Of a DNA stretch of 18,638 nt, positions 1-8,633 are shown in pieces. Made by a program: the position numbers and the translations under genes. The notes under the pieces were generated by a model. That model saw only the letters and a list, made by a program, of their open reading frames with translations, was not told the DNA's origin and made no database searches. The stretch is from CAZHOS01 sp964534605 (GTDB lineage Bacteria > Patescibacteriota > Saccharimonadia > Saccharimonadales > VXPC01), in contig CAZHOS010000018.1 of the NCBI GenBank assembly GCA_964534605.1, forward strand, positions 1 to 18,638, read 5' to 3'. Each line of letters begins with the position of its first letter. Within the stretch, counting starts at the first letter, position 1.

Positions 1-861
1 TGGGCACGCATAGATGTCCACGACGACAGCGGCCAGCGCACACTCAAGCTAACTGGCGAGGACACCGTGCTAAAAACCTACGAGCTGTCTGGTGTGACGG
101 TCAAGAGGCTGCGGCATGATCAGATATTGCCAACAGTTTGGTTTGACCCCGAACAGCTACGCCTTCTGCGTGGATCACCTGCCCGTAGACGCGACTACCT
201 GGACGGACTGTTGTCGCAACTAGACGCAGGCTACCTTAACAGCTTGCGCCAGTACAACCGCGCCCTTAAACAGCGCAATACACTGCTTAAAACAGCCAAA
301 TTTAGCCAAGACCAGATGTTCGTATGGAACATACGCTTGGTCGAGCACGCCAAATATATCCAGGCTAAGCGAGTAGAGTTAGTCAGCACACTCAATGGTC
401 GCCTAGGTAATACATACGCTTCTCTGGCCGGCAAGCAAAAAGACATCACTGCTGGTTACAGCACCAGTATATCTGGCGACTCTTACGGCGAGGCATTGCT
501 GCAAAAGCTAGAGCAGAGCGTCATGAAGGACCGTGCCCTCGGCTTCACGAGTGCTGGGCCGCACAGAGACGATCTAGTGTTTATAGACAGCCGCGGCAAG
601 CAGCTGAACGCTACAGCATCACGCGGCGAGGTTCGCACCCTAGTCTTAAGCCTTAAGGTGCTAGAGCTGCAAGCTCTGGAGGAGCACTACGGTAGCAAAC
701 CAGTGTTACTATTCGACGACGTTTTTAGCGAGCTAGACGGTGCTCGCAGAAGAGCGTTCACTGAACACCTAACGTCTCACCAGGCAATAATAACCACCAC
801 AGATGCCGACATAGTCACTAAAGACTTTGCCAAGACCAGCAAAATAATAGCTATCGCCTAG
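1..861 (+). CDS. recF: DNA replication and repair protein RecF (5' end outside window)
   Basis: RecF is a cytoplasmic SMC/ABC-type ATPase that helps load RecA at single-stranded gaps in the RecFOR pathway. The frame is open from base 1, so the gene is cut by the window edge; a GTG at 67 is internal, because the 22 codons before it read as RecF. 286 codons are visible, and since RecF is usually about 360 aa, roughly 75 N-terminal residues with the Walker A loop are missing. Visible family features are FDPE..RLLRGSPARRRDYLD after the N-terminal lobe, the conserved GPHRDDL motif (about nt 556-576), an ABC signature-like ASRGEVRTL (about nt 616-642), and a Walker B/D-loop LLFDDVFSELD (about nt 705-737). 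The stop TAG at 859-861 shares CTAG with the stop of the convergent gene. The assignment is firm. Confidence 0.95.
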   Translation, partial: WARIDVHDDSGQRTLKLTGEDTVLKTYELSGVTVKRLRHDQILPTVWFDPEQLRLLRGSPARRRDYLDGLLSQLDAGYLNSLRQYNRALKQRNTLLKTAKFSQDQMFVWNIRLVEHAKYIQAKRVELVSTLNGRLGNTYASLAGKQKDITAGYSTSISGDSYGEALLQKLEQSVMKDRALGFTSAGPHRDDLVFIDSRGKQLNATASRGEVRTLVLSLKVLELQALEEHYGSKPVLLFDDVFSELDGARRRAFTEHLTSHQAIITTTDADIVTKDFAKTSKIIAIA

Positions 862-2057
862 AGGTCTATTCTGTAAACCCCAGGCCTCGTATCGTTAGAA
901 GAGCTTAACGAACTTTCTGGCAGCCTAGTTGAGTAGATAATATCACCGCTATCTGATATTAATGAGCCACTGGTATATCTTTCGCCAAAAAGACTCTGCT
1001 CTATATATTTATACTGATCATCCTCAAACATAACTACCCCCTCGTCATCACTAAGAAGAATAGGCACTCCGTTATGCGTTTTTATATCCTGAGCTGTAAT
1101 TACAAAGGAATATTCCGGCAGTAGATCGCCACCTTCTTCATATACAGTTAGGGTGTCGTCAGAAGCTATAAAAAGCCTACCGTTAGAAGCGGCAGCCGAA
1201 CTTACTACTCCTAGGACATCTATTCCTGTTTCGCTAATAGATTGCCCATCTTCATCAAATATCTCAACAATAGAGCCTATAAAGTCTTGGCTTTGGAAGA
1301 CTTGGTTGGAGGCACCTTCGATTGGATTAGAGACCAGAATCATTTCATCACTAACATGTAGGCGTGCCCCAGAACTATAGTTTCTATCAGCAACTTTTGT
1401 AATGGCGTTATCTGCCCCAGGCCAAGCCGACGTATACATGCCATCAAGCGCTAAGATATAGTAGACTCCATTTAAGTATCCTATATCAATCGCTCCCTCC
1501 AAAACATTTCTACTATTGCCATCAACTGATGTAATTCCGGCCAAGGGTGCGACATAAATATACCTTTCAGCGTCTTCCCAGAGAACCTTTTCTATGTCTG
1601 GCAGCCCTATATAGAAGTTAGCTTGTTCAAAGGGAGGTGTTAGATCGTAGGACAAAAGTCTCTGGCTGCTAGGATTTAATCCAAAGATAGTGTCGTTCTC
1701 GATACGAATATTCGCTAGTCCAATATCGATAAGTTTTTCGCCTTGAGTTACATCGCTTAGGTCGATAGTTACCGTGTTGTTGGTTTTGTCTAGTCTAACG
1801 CCAGTAACAGTTGTCTTATCGTTTTGTTCAACTTTTATATAGGCATAGTCATTACCACCTGTATCTAGATCTACCTTGCCTTGACCGGCCAACTCAAAAA
1901 TATCAGCAGGATCGTACTTCACGTAGATATTCGCATCTGCAGGTGCGATAACGTCTAAGCTTTTTTTTGTAAAAAATTGAAAAACACTAAACAGGAGTAT
2001 TATTAGAAGCAGTAAGAAACCTAGGATATAAAGGCGATTTTTAGCTATTTTATTCAT
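858..2057 (-). CDS. Membrane-anchored extracytoplasmic protein of unknown function, last gene of the secretion operon
   Basis: The product is 399 aa. One N-terminal membrane helix (about residues 9-29) follows a short basic tail, and the rest is a soluble extracytoplasmic region. That region is rich in beta-type strands, with recurring short patterns such as IRIENDTIFGL, GVYYILALDG, NGRLFIASDD and GVVMFEDDQYKYI. This spacing resembles the blades of a beta-propeller, but I recognise no named family. No catalytic motif is visible. The ATG lies 3 nt after the stop of the peptidoglycan hydrolase gene, with a good ribosome site (AGGAAGG, 6 nt spacing), so the two are co-transcribed. This suggests a surface or envelope part of the secretion apparatus, perhaps a binding domain; that role is inference. 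The stop TAG (860-858) overlaps the recF stop on the other strand, and no terminator separates the two genes. Confidence 0.85.
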   Translation of the reverse strand: MNKIAKNRLYILGFLLLLIILLFSVFQFFTKKSLDVIAPADANIYVKYDPADIFELAGQGKVDLDTGGNDYAYIKVEQNDKTTVTGVRLDKTNNTVTIDLSDVTQGEKLIDIGLANIRIENDTIFGLNPSSQRLLSYDLTPPFEQANFYIGLPDIEKVLWEDAERYIYVAPLAGITSVDGNSRNVLEGAIDIGYLNGVYYILALDGMYTSAWPGADNAITKVADRNYSSGARLHVSDEMILVSNPIEGASNQVFQSQDFIGSIVEIFDEDGQSISETGIDVLGVVSSAAASNGRLFIASDDTLTVYEEGGDLLPEYSFVITAQDIKTHNGVPILLSDDEGVVMFEDDQYKYIEQSLFGERYTSGSLISDSGDIIYSTRLPESSLSSSNDTRPGVYRIDL

Positions 2058-2060
2058 GGA

Positions 2061-3206
2061 TTACCTTCCTGTTGTTGACCAATGCCATGGTTCCGACGGC
2101 AGGTTTTTAAAGCCGTAACGACCGGCATTTGCATCTAGCCACTGAAACCCTGGGCTAGCATGAGAGTTAATTGGCTGATTCCCGAGCCGAAAATCTATAG
2201 CAATCCCCCGCTCATGTAGAGATCTCCCTGGGATGGCGGTAGGTGTGCGACAGCTACTAGAGGGTGCTGTGTTAACGTCGGGACAGCCGTTGGTTACCCT
2301 CAGCTCTCTCTGTCTTTCTATATCCCTCCAGCCACCAAACCCTGCTAGAGGCACTCCGTCTGCACTAGCATCAGCAAATAGCTGAGAGAAAGACTCAGCT
2401 ACACATCGGTGCACTAGCACTATTCCACCGTTAGCATCATCTATTTCAACCACCTCAGACCGCGGAACGGGCTCAGTCGGACAGTTGTCGGCGGTAGATA
2501 CACTACAGCTACCGCCAGCTACAAAAGAACTGCCTGAAGAGCTCGAGCTAAATTCGGCAGAAGCAAAACTATTAAAAACAGACTGGGCCAAAGCTGCCCT
2601 ACCTGCAATCTTCTCTTGGCTTTGGTCTCTTGGCCTTTCGAACTGTGTCATAAAAGATTCTGCCGCGCCAAAAACGGTATCTTGGCTTAGAAGGTCTTCG
2701 AAAGCACGCGCTTCAGTACCCCCGCGTATACCTGGCGTTTCTGGTTCACCGCTTAGCTCAAACCACAAGTACTCTAGCTGCGATCCTAGCTCGAGTATAG
2801 GAAAGTTGTTGACTCTTGCAAAATCAAGGTATATCTCCCACCTACCGCTGCCTGCACCTGTCTCCCACTGAGCAATACCTCTACCTGGTCCTCCACCGAT
2901 CTGACTAATCTCTGGATCAACACCTGACTCTGCAATTAAGTTACCAACTATGCCGGCAGATTGCTCTTGGGTAAGACCCCTATCGATGAAGTATCTGAAG
3001 GCTCTTTCCTCATTGCCGTCTCCTTGCAGGATTATTGTTGAGCTGCAGGTTGACGAGATCGTTAGCTGTGAGCCTTCGCGGTAAAAAGGCAACAGGTGTT
3101 CTGTGTTGGGGTTAAAATCAATTGCTAATGCAATTTGACTTGGCAGAGTGGCGATCATCAGTCCTGCTGTGAGCATGGATCCAAATTTTAGTGTTTTTGT
3201 CCTCAC
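2061..3206 (-). CDS. Secreted bifunctional peptidoglycan hydrolase: phage-tail-lysozyme-like domain plus VanY/M15 D-Ala-D-Ala carboxypeptidase domain
   Basis: The product is 381 aa from the chosen GTG. A longer frame begins at TTG 3221, but that stretch carries the ribosome site GGAGAGG exactly 6 nt before the GTG at 3206-3204. With the GTG, the gene starts 2 nt after the upstream stop. Residues 1-28 form a signal peptide ending ALA. Residues about 68-215 match the phage tail lysozyme type (AGIVGNLIAESG with candidate catalytic Glu93, GRGIAQWE, then FMTQFERP). Residues about 255-381 are a VanY-type M15 peptidase: SLHERGIAIDF supplies zinc ligands His331 and Asp338, and EPWHW supplies His375. 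A cysteine-containing linker joins the domains. The protein should cut both glycan strands and stem peptides outside the membrane. Its place after virB4 suggests local wall opening for the secretion machine rather than phage lysis; that role is inferred. Confidence 0.9.
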   Translation of the reverse strand: MRTKTLKFGSMLTAGLMIATLPSQIALAIDFNPNTEHLLPFYREGSQLTISSTCSSTIILQGDGNEERAFRYFIDRGLTQEQSAGIVGNLIAESGVDPEISQIGGGPGRGIAQWETGAGSGRWEIYLDFARVNNFPILELGSQLEYLWFELSGEPETPGIRGGTEARAFEDLLSQDTVFGAAESFMTQFERPRDQSQEKIAGRAALAQSVFNSFASAEFSSSSSGSSFVAGGSCSVSTADNCPTEPVPRSEVVEIDDANGGIVLVHRCVAESFSQLFADASADGVPLAGFGGWRDIERQRELRVTNGCPDVNTAPSSSCRTPTAIPGRSLHERGIAIDFRLGNQPINSHASPGFQWLDANAGRYGFKNLPSEPWHWSTTGR

Positions 3207-3208
3207 GT

Positions 3209-5791
3209 CTAGCCTCTCCAAGATATGAATATTGCTGCAAGGCTCTCTGCATAGTTGGGCTGCACAGGTGCACCCCCATCCATGTCTATAGTATTGTCAG
3301 CATCTCGCTCAGTAGCAGCTATTGCTAGCAACTCTATATTTTGACTAACTCTGTTGTCTGTTGCGTCTATTGTTTGGCCGGGTGCTATATGGGCGCAACT
3401 CTCGTTAAAGAATGACGAGTCCTCGTTGGCGGATGCTATGACTTGCTCTATAGCTAAGCAGTCTTGGTAATATATCTTGTACCTACGTGCTCTTTCAGTA
3501 TCACATTCTTCTGGGTAATTTTCGTCAGGATCAACGCCTGCTTCAGCCAGCAGATAATCGACTACATCAATATTTAAGCATCCGGCATAGGCACTGCTTA
3601 GTTCGTCAAAGTTATTGATAACAAATTCAGTATTCTCTATGTGCGAGAAACCTTCTGCAGTGCCATTAATCTCGTCCTCGCTAAAGCCGAGTGATGTCGT
3701 TTGGCCAGGAATTAGCAGATTCGCATCTAGTGACTGAGCACTCGCCGAAGACAGCCCAAGCAGGCTTCCGTAAGCTCCTGGGTTAAAGAGGCTGCCAAGT
3801 GTAGCGGCGGTAGTTTGGATACCCTCACTGATAGTCGCCGGTGCATTAACTGCAAGGTCAGTAGCAACGGAATACGGGTTGTCTGTACTGGCGATATTAC
3901 TCCATAACCCTTGATCCGAGTACTCTTGTCTGTGGAGAGCAAGAGTTTGCTCTGTGCCGGCAATGAACTCCTCGACAGGTAATCTAGAGCAGCCGTTCGC
4001 TAAACAATCAGCTTCCTTAAGATAGTGCATACCGTAGTCTATGCTGGCATAGTTTTGCTCTCCGGTGTTTGCACTAAAGACGGTTTCTAGACCACTCGTA
4101 TTATCTATTATCTCCGGCAGCAGGTAGCTAAAGAAAAACTGCTCGAATGCTATAGAAGTTGCTGTAGTTGCTATAAATCTCGTGCTTACTACCGAGCTCA
4201 AGAATGTAGTTAGGGTTGTTCTGGCAGCTTGGGTTGCACCACCAGCAGCACCACCAGAGAAGAAAGAGGCAACCAAAGTGCCAACTACTTCGACTCCGGC
4301 AATTGCAATCTGTCCTTCCGTCGTTAGCAGCACGTTTTCGCACACTTGGTCAACGGACTCACCTGTAAAGTCCGCAACCTCTTCACCGACCAGCGGGATA
4401 GCTTCCAAGAACTGAGCACCTGTTACCGAGTCGACAAAATCAGAAACCTGAAAAACAAAACTTAGCGGTATGCCATAGACACGTACGTTAGAGAATCTGT
4501 CAGAAAAATCATATATGTCAGATATTTCATCTGCCCTTCCAGACCCAGCCTTGTAGGTGGCAGAGTTCTGGAAGCCGCTCAGATCTTGGCTGACCTCGTC
4601 TATAATGGCGGGGTGAATATTGCCAGCATCTCTCTGGCTGGTCAATGTCTTTACCTTAGCGGCGCTAGACTGTGAGCCTTCCACCCTTAGCCTGAATGCA
4701 TCCTCTATCTGTCCAGCCACACTTCTAGCGACACAGGTAAATGTGCCTATGGATGTTGCCAAACTTGCTTTAGAAGTTGCAGAGAATATAGCCTCACTGG
4801 CACGCAGCCTTCGGGCTATATTTGCTTTTGCAACATCAGGGTCTGTCCCATTTCTTATGGCTTCTTGGATTTCTTCAACAGCCTCATCGCCGCCTGCAGG
4901 CACTGTGACTGACCTTGTCTTTTGCTCTATAACATCCAGATCTTGGACAGCTATTCGTGACTTAACAACGTCGGTTGTGGCTGCGCCAGACCTTAAATCA
5001 CTAATCAACGCCTGGTAGCGGGTAAACGGTAGGGCTGCTCTTTTAAAGACATAATTAGTAGTCCGCCTTGTGAAGAACCTTCCTCTTGCAGCCTCACCTA
5101 CAAGTCTCTGGTCTGCTACGTCTTGCCAGGCCTGGAGATCTGCAAGGTTGCTGGCATCATAGACTCGACCTGTACGGGTGTCTGTAATGCTCGATATTCT
5201 TCTTCCTGTAAGGCCGATGTCGGTGTCGACTCTAAAGTCACCATCAAGGCCAAGAGATTTTATAGCTTCACCCGCAGAGAAGCCTCCAGTAAGAAACCTT
5301 CTGGCTACGGAACTGCTCTGGTAGGTCGTACTAGCGCTGGAAACATCTCCCTCAAATGATGCTGAAGTCGCAGCAAGGTGTTTAAGTCTACTGGACAGCT
5401 GTCTGTGAAAGTTACCAAATCTTACGGCTGTACTTATGCGGTCTACCTGCTCGATGCGAAGCCCAGTTTGTAGTCCAAAGAGCATAAAGGTAAATAGCAT
5501 CCCTGGCAGCACTATTCCCAGAGCGCCTAGGCCGATCTTTTTGCCTAGGCCAGAACTGGTCTTTTTGCCGCGAAATTTGTTGGCTATTGCACCGCCGATC
5601 AAGCCTTTTTCCTGTAGGCTTTGTGCTGCGCTTTCGCGGGCGTAATCTTTACCCCTCTGGTAGTAGCCCTCGTCAGAGCCAGCAGAAGGGCTGTCGTATA
5701 AGTCTTCTAGGGCTTGCTGCTCTTCGTCGACTGCTTCTCGAACAAGAGTGTCGTGAAATTCGTGCGAGTCTTCCTTATCGTATACTGCCAT
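3209..5791 (-). CDS. Large membrane protein of unknown function in the secretion operon (860 aa)
   Basis: I do not recognise a named family. The first 80 residues are polar and acidic, then basic (FRGKKTSSGLGKK), which suggests a cytoplasmic N-terminus. A strong membrane helix follows at about 86-108 (IGLGALGIVLPGMLFTFMLFG). Residues 110-490 are mostly helical and soluble. A second hydrophobic, Gly/Ala-rich block lies at about 497-560 (VVGTLVASFFSGGAAGG onward). The C-terminal 280 residues are hydrophilic, acidic and contain several cysteines (DCLANGC, AGCLNID, PEECD, QDCLAIE, ESCAHI), consistent with a disulfide-bearing extracytoplasmic domain. The start ATG lacks a good ribosome site and sits 52 nt after virB4. 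The stop lies 2 nt before the hydrolase start, indicating coupling. Size, membrane anchor and position suggest a structural part of the apparatus that crosses the envelope. Function is unknown. Confidence 0.85.
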   Translation of the reverse strand: MAVYDKEDSHEFHDTLVREAVDEEQQALEDLYDSPSAGSDEGYYQRGKDYARESAAQSLQEKGLIGGAIANKFRGKKTSSGLGKKIGLGALGIVLPGMLFTFMLFGLQTGLRIEQVDRISTAVRFGNFHRQLSSRLKHLAATSASFEGDVSSASTTYQSSSVARRFLTGGFSAGEAIKSLGLDGDFRVDTDIGLTGRRISSITDTRTGRVYDASNLADLQAWQDVADQRLVGEAARGRFFTRRTTNYVFKRAALPFTRYQALISDLRSGAATTDVVKSRIAVQDLDVIEQKTRSVTVPAGGDEAVEEIQEAIRNGTDPDVAKANIARRLRASEAIFSATSKASLATSIGTFTCVARSVAGQIEDAFRLRVEGSQSSAAKVKTLTSQRDAGNIHPAIIDEVSQDLSGFQNSATYKAGSGRADEISDIYDFSDRFSNVRVYGIPLSFVFQVSDFVDSVTGAQFLEAIPLVGEEVADFTGESVDQVCENVLLTTEGQIAIAGVEVVGTLVASFFSGGAAGGATQAARTTLTTFLSSVVSTRFIATTATSIAFEQFFFSYLLPEIIDNTSGLETVFSANTGEQNYASIDYGMHYLKEADCLANGCSRLPVEEFIAGTEQTLALHRQEYSDQGLWSNIASTDNPYSVATDLAVNAPATISEGIQTTAATLGSLFNPGAYGSLLGLSSASAQSLDANLLIPGQTTSLGFSEDEINGTAEGFSHIENTEFVINNFDELSSAYAGCLNIDVVDYLLAEAGVDPDENYPEECDTERARRYKIYYQDCLAIEQVIASANEDSSFFNESCAHIAPGQTIDATDNRVSQNIELLAIAATERDADNTIDMDGGAPVQPNYAESLAAIFISWRG

Positions 5792-5843
5792 AACTATTAC
5801 TATTTTACTCTTATTATGTCTAGTTCGCTATACCTTTGGGGCA

Positions 5844-7742
5844 TTATCGAATGTCTAGCGTATTTCCGGCTGGATCTATACCCGACTGTGCTTGTTCTTG
5901 AAGGGCTTTTAGTTGATCCGGGTTGGTTGTTATTAGCTCCTGCTCGGTTGGACTAGGGACGATTTGTATATGCACATGGTTCTCGCCGGCAAAGAAGAGT
6001 CCTTGACCTACAGGGAACTGGCTTAGGCGTTTCTTTTCTTCGCTGGTCAGCTTAAACACGTCAGATAGTACATCGACAGCACTAGGGCTTTGCTTTAGCA
6101 GTATTTGCATACTGGCGTTGGCCACAATTGCGCGCCCCATACGGCTGCTCATAAAGTCTTCGACATCTTGAGTAATAGTTGTAATGCCCAGGCTATATTT
6201 ACGTGCTCGCTTTGCTAGCGAAAACAGGAAGTTCGCTGAATCCTCGTACTTCATTAGCTGCCATGCTTCGTCGACAATTAGGATGCGCTTGCGCTGATCG
6301 GCCTTGGTCTTGTTCCAGATGTAGTTAAGGACAATGTACATGGCCACAGGTCGCAGCTCGTCCTCTAGATCTCGTACATTAAATACGACCATTGGGTTGT
6401 TGATATCTATATTGCTAGGCTGGCTAAATATACCGGCAAATGTACCCGTCGTATACTTGCGCAGGCGCTGGGCTAGGTTTGGTCCGCTGCCCCCCATGTG
6501 CAGAAGTGTATCGTAGAGATCGCTGATAGTTGGGGGTGGGCTTTGGTGAGTCAGAGGATCATTGGTTATGCCGGCCTTCTCGTAGGTCTGTATCAAGGCT
6601 GCATCTAGGTCGGCCTCTTCACTAGGCGCTAGCACAGGCTCTGTGGGCGCCCCGTTGGCAGCCATAGCTGCCTGTGCCCCGCCCATCATTAGGCGTAGCA
6701 GCCCATGTAGGGTTATAAGGTTAGACCGCAGGGCATTCTCGCCTTCGTCGGTATCAAATACTTTTGGCAGGTCAAAGGGGTTTATTCTGGTTGGGCTATT
6801 AAGGCTTAGCTTTACATATGCCCCACCAACGGCCTCGGCCATCCTTTGATATTCATTTTCTGGGTCGATAATGAATATCTCTGTACCCATCATTAGTTGA
6901 CGCAGGGCCTCTAGCTTCACAGTAAAGCTTTTACCCGCACCAGACTTGGCAAAGACAACACTGTTACTGTTCTCTAGGCTAAAGCGGTCGAATATCACCA
7001 GCCCAGAGTTGTGCATATTTATGCCGTAGAGAATGCCGTTCTCTTGCGTTAGGTCGGCGCTCGTAAAGGGGAAGCTTGTACTAATAGCGCCAGTCGTCAT
7101 ATTGCGGCGTATCTGCAGCTGGTCGGTAAACTGTGGCATAGTGCTGTTTAGTCCTTGCTCCTGCTGTACTGTTGCGGGCTTGCTGGATATCTGCTGCTGC
7201 CCCAGCATACTTTCTATCTTGCGGCTCACGAACTCTAGTTCGTCGACGCTGTCCCCATAAACGGTTAGGTATAGGCCAAAGCGAAAGAAGCGCTCTTCGC
7301 CTAGCTGCAACTTATCTCGTACTTTCTCGGCGTCGAGGATCTGTGCCTGCTTGGCTGGGTCGCGGACTCGGCCTTTCTCGGCGTCTAATTGTATCCCCGC
7401 CTCTAGTTGTCCGACTTTTTTGCGTAGATTATTAAGGACTACCTCGCTCTCTACAGGGTAGATAAACATCGATATGTCAGTGATCTCGTCGATGTTTATA
7501 AGTGGCCCTAGCCAGCCGGTATAAACTTGACTGGGGTAGCCAAATACATAGTACGTGCGGGCAAAGCGTGTCCCGATCTGGAAGAATGTACTCTCGAAGC
7601 TTAGGCTGCTAGGCGCGATAAAATCGCGTAGTGCCACAACACCTTTCTGGTAAGCCTGGTTGACTTCAGCCTGCTCGCGGGCTTGCTGCTGCTGAGCTAA
7701 TGCGACTGGGTCTACCTGGTCTTTTTTACCAAAAAGCGCCAT
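5844..7742 (-). CDS. virB4: VirB4/TraC-family type IV secretion ATPase
   Basis: VirB4 is the cytoplasmic, membrane-associated ATPase that powers subunit handling and transport in type IV secretion systems. The 632-aa product has a VirB4 N-terminal region (about 1-250) and a P-loop ATPase domain. The Walker A is GAGKS at 268-272 (Lys271), preceded by a typical SNSVVFAKSGAGKS context. A strand IFIIDPENEY follows, and the Walker B is ILIVDEAW with Asp491 and Glu492. The region ITTITQDVEDFMSSRMGRAIVANA after it is also typical of the family. The ATG shares one base with the upstream TAA (TAATG), with AAAGGA about 10 nt upstream, so translation is coupled to the traC-like gene. No obvious membrane helix is present. 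VirD4 is less likely, because the N-terminal half fits VirB4 and the partner genes are PrgI and the TraC-like protein. Confidence 0.95.
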   Translation of the reverse strand: MALFGKKDQVDPVALAQQQQAREQAEVNQAYQKGVVALRDFIAPSSLSFESTFFQIGTRFARTYYVFGYPSQVYTGWLGPLINIDEITDISMFIYPVESEVVLNNLRKKVGQLEAGIQLDAEKGRVRDPAKQAQILDAEKVRDKLQLGEERFFRFGLYLTVYGDSVDELEFVSRKIESMLGQQQISSKPATVQQEQGLNSTMPQFTDQLQIRRNMTTGAISTSFPFTSADLTQENGILYGINMHNSGLVIFDRFSLENSNSVVFAKSGAGKSFTVKLEALRQLMMGTEIFIIDPENEYQRMAEAVGGAYVKLSLNSPTRINPFDLPKVFDTDEGENALRSNLITLHGLLRLMMGGAQAAMAANGAPTEPVLAPSEEADLDAALIQTYEKAGITNDPLTHQSPPPTISDLYDTLLHMGGSGPNLAQRLRKYTTGTFAGIFSQPSNIDINNPMVVFNVRDLEDELRPVAMYIVLNYIWNKTKADQRKRILIVDEAWQLMKYEDSANFLFSLAKRARKYSLGITTITQDVEDFMSSRMGRAIVANASMQILLKQSPSAVDVLSDVFKLTSEEKKRLSQFPVGQGLFFAGENHVHIQIVPSPTEQELITTNPDQLKALQEQAQSGIDPAGNTLDIR

Positions 7743-8614
7743 TACTGGAGTGTCCTTTCTAGGTTTGCTTCTGGTGCGCGGCCAGTTCCTTTAGCAACAA
7801 CTTGGGTTGTCATGTCGTCAAAGTTTTTTAGCTGCTGGCGTGTAGCGGTGTCTGGATTGTAGCTATCGTAGAATAGCTCGATAAGCTCCTGGGTGTCCAG
7901 CGGCAGGCTCTTAACCCCACATTGCTGCAAGCCTTGCATGACGGACTGCACGCGGTTGCGCAGCTCTGTCTTGGCTGTTTCTAGCACGGACTCGTCAACA
8001 ACGATGTGGTCTGGCGTTTTGTTAAAGTTAAATATATTGCTAAACATATTCTTGGTAGATTTCTTTACATTAGCCGCGTCCAGGGCGGTGTTGTGGAAGT
8101 CGACGATTATATAGAACATCTTGTCCATAATGTTTGTACGCTCTGCCAGATCCGCCATAAAAAAGGTGTAGTCCTCCATGAGTAGGGACAACAACATGTT
8201 GTCATGCTCTTGGCGTATTTTGTCTAACTTTTGCAGGTATGGGCCTAGGTCCACTTTGCGCGAGTGCACAACTATTTGCACCGGGAAGTATAGCGAGTTT
8301 AAGAAGGCTTGATAGCCCGCCTCGACCCCTTCCCGCTCTTGCGGGCTCATCAGGTCGAAGTTAATAGATTTGCACATGACGGCTGCGCGAAAGCTGCCGT
8401 CGTTCATGATAACTATCCCGTCGCGCACCTCTGCTACTAGCAGGGCATTTTGGGTGCTGTTAGGGTTAACTGCTGGCTTAACCTGTCCGTTAACGGTAAT
8501 GTTCTGAGTGTTTTGCTGCGGGATTACTTGCGGCTGGGCAGGCGCCGGCGGTGCAGGATTAGGTGGTGCCGGAGGCACTGGACTATTTGGGACTGGTTGA
8601 TTATTAGGATTCAT
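7742..8614 (-). CDS. TraC-like domain protein with proline-rich N-terminus, VirB4 partner
   Basis: The 290-aa protein has two parts. Residues 1-55 are disordered and proline/asparagine-rich (PVPPAPPNPAPPAPAQP). Residues about 57-285 form a compact domain with VAEVRDGIVIMNDGSFRAAVMCKSINFDLMS and a following region around YFPVQIVVHSRKVDLGPYL. I know this arrangement as the TraC-like domain protein that sits directly before VirB4 in CPR and some Gram-positive secretion loci; it resembles the N-terminal domain of TraC/VirB4 without the ATPase. No P-loop and no membrane helix are visible, so it is probably cytoplasmic and docks with VirB4 or the membrane complex. The stop overlaps the virB4 start by one base, and the start is 19 nt after the prgI-like stop. 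The family call is from memory of sequence patterns; the role is inferred. Confidence 0.8.
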   Translation of the reverse strand: MNPNNQPVPNSPVPPAPPNPAPPAPAQPQVIPQQNTQNITVNGQVKPAVNPNSTQNALLVAEVRDGIVIMNDGSFRAAVMCKSINFDLMSPQEREGVEAGYQAFLNSLYFPVQIVVHSRKVDLGPYLQKLDKIRQEHDNMLLSLLMEDYTFFMADLAERTNIMDKMFYIIVDFHNTALDAANVKKSTKNMFSNIFNFNKTPDHIVVDESVLETAKTELRNRVQSVMQGLQQCGVKSLPLDTQELIELFYDSYNPDTATRQQLKNFDDMTTQVVAKGTGRAPEANLERTLQ

Positions 8615-8633
8615 ATGCCCACCCTGCGTCTAT

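Noticed and set aside
2061..3206. Prophage endolysin gene
   Set aside because: The domains occur in phages, but the protein has a secretory signal peptide, is coupled to secretion genes and no other phage gene is present.
3207..3221. TTG start for the wall hydrolase
   Set aside because: The TTG overlaps the ribosome site that is ideally spaced for the GTG at 3206, and the longer form would overlap the upstream gene.
4620..5018. 132-aa open frame on the + strand
   Set aside because: It is antisense to the 860-aa protein and has no promoter, ribosome site or recognisable domain.
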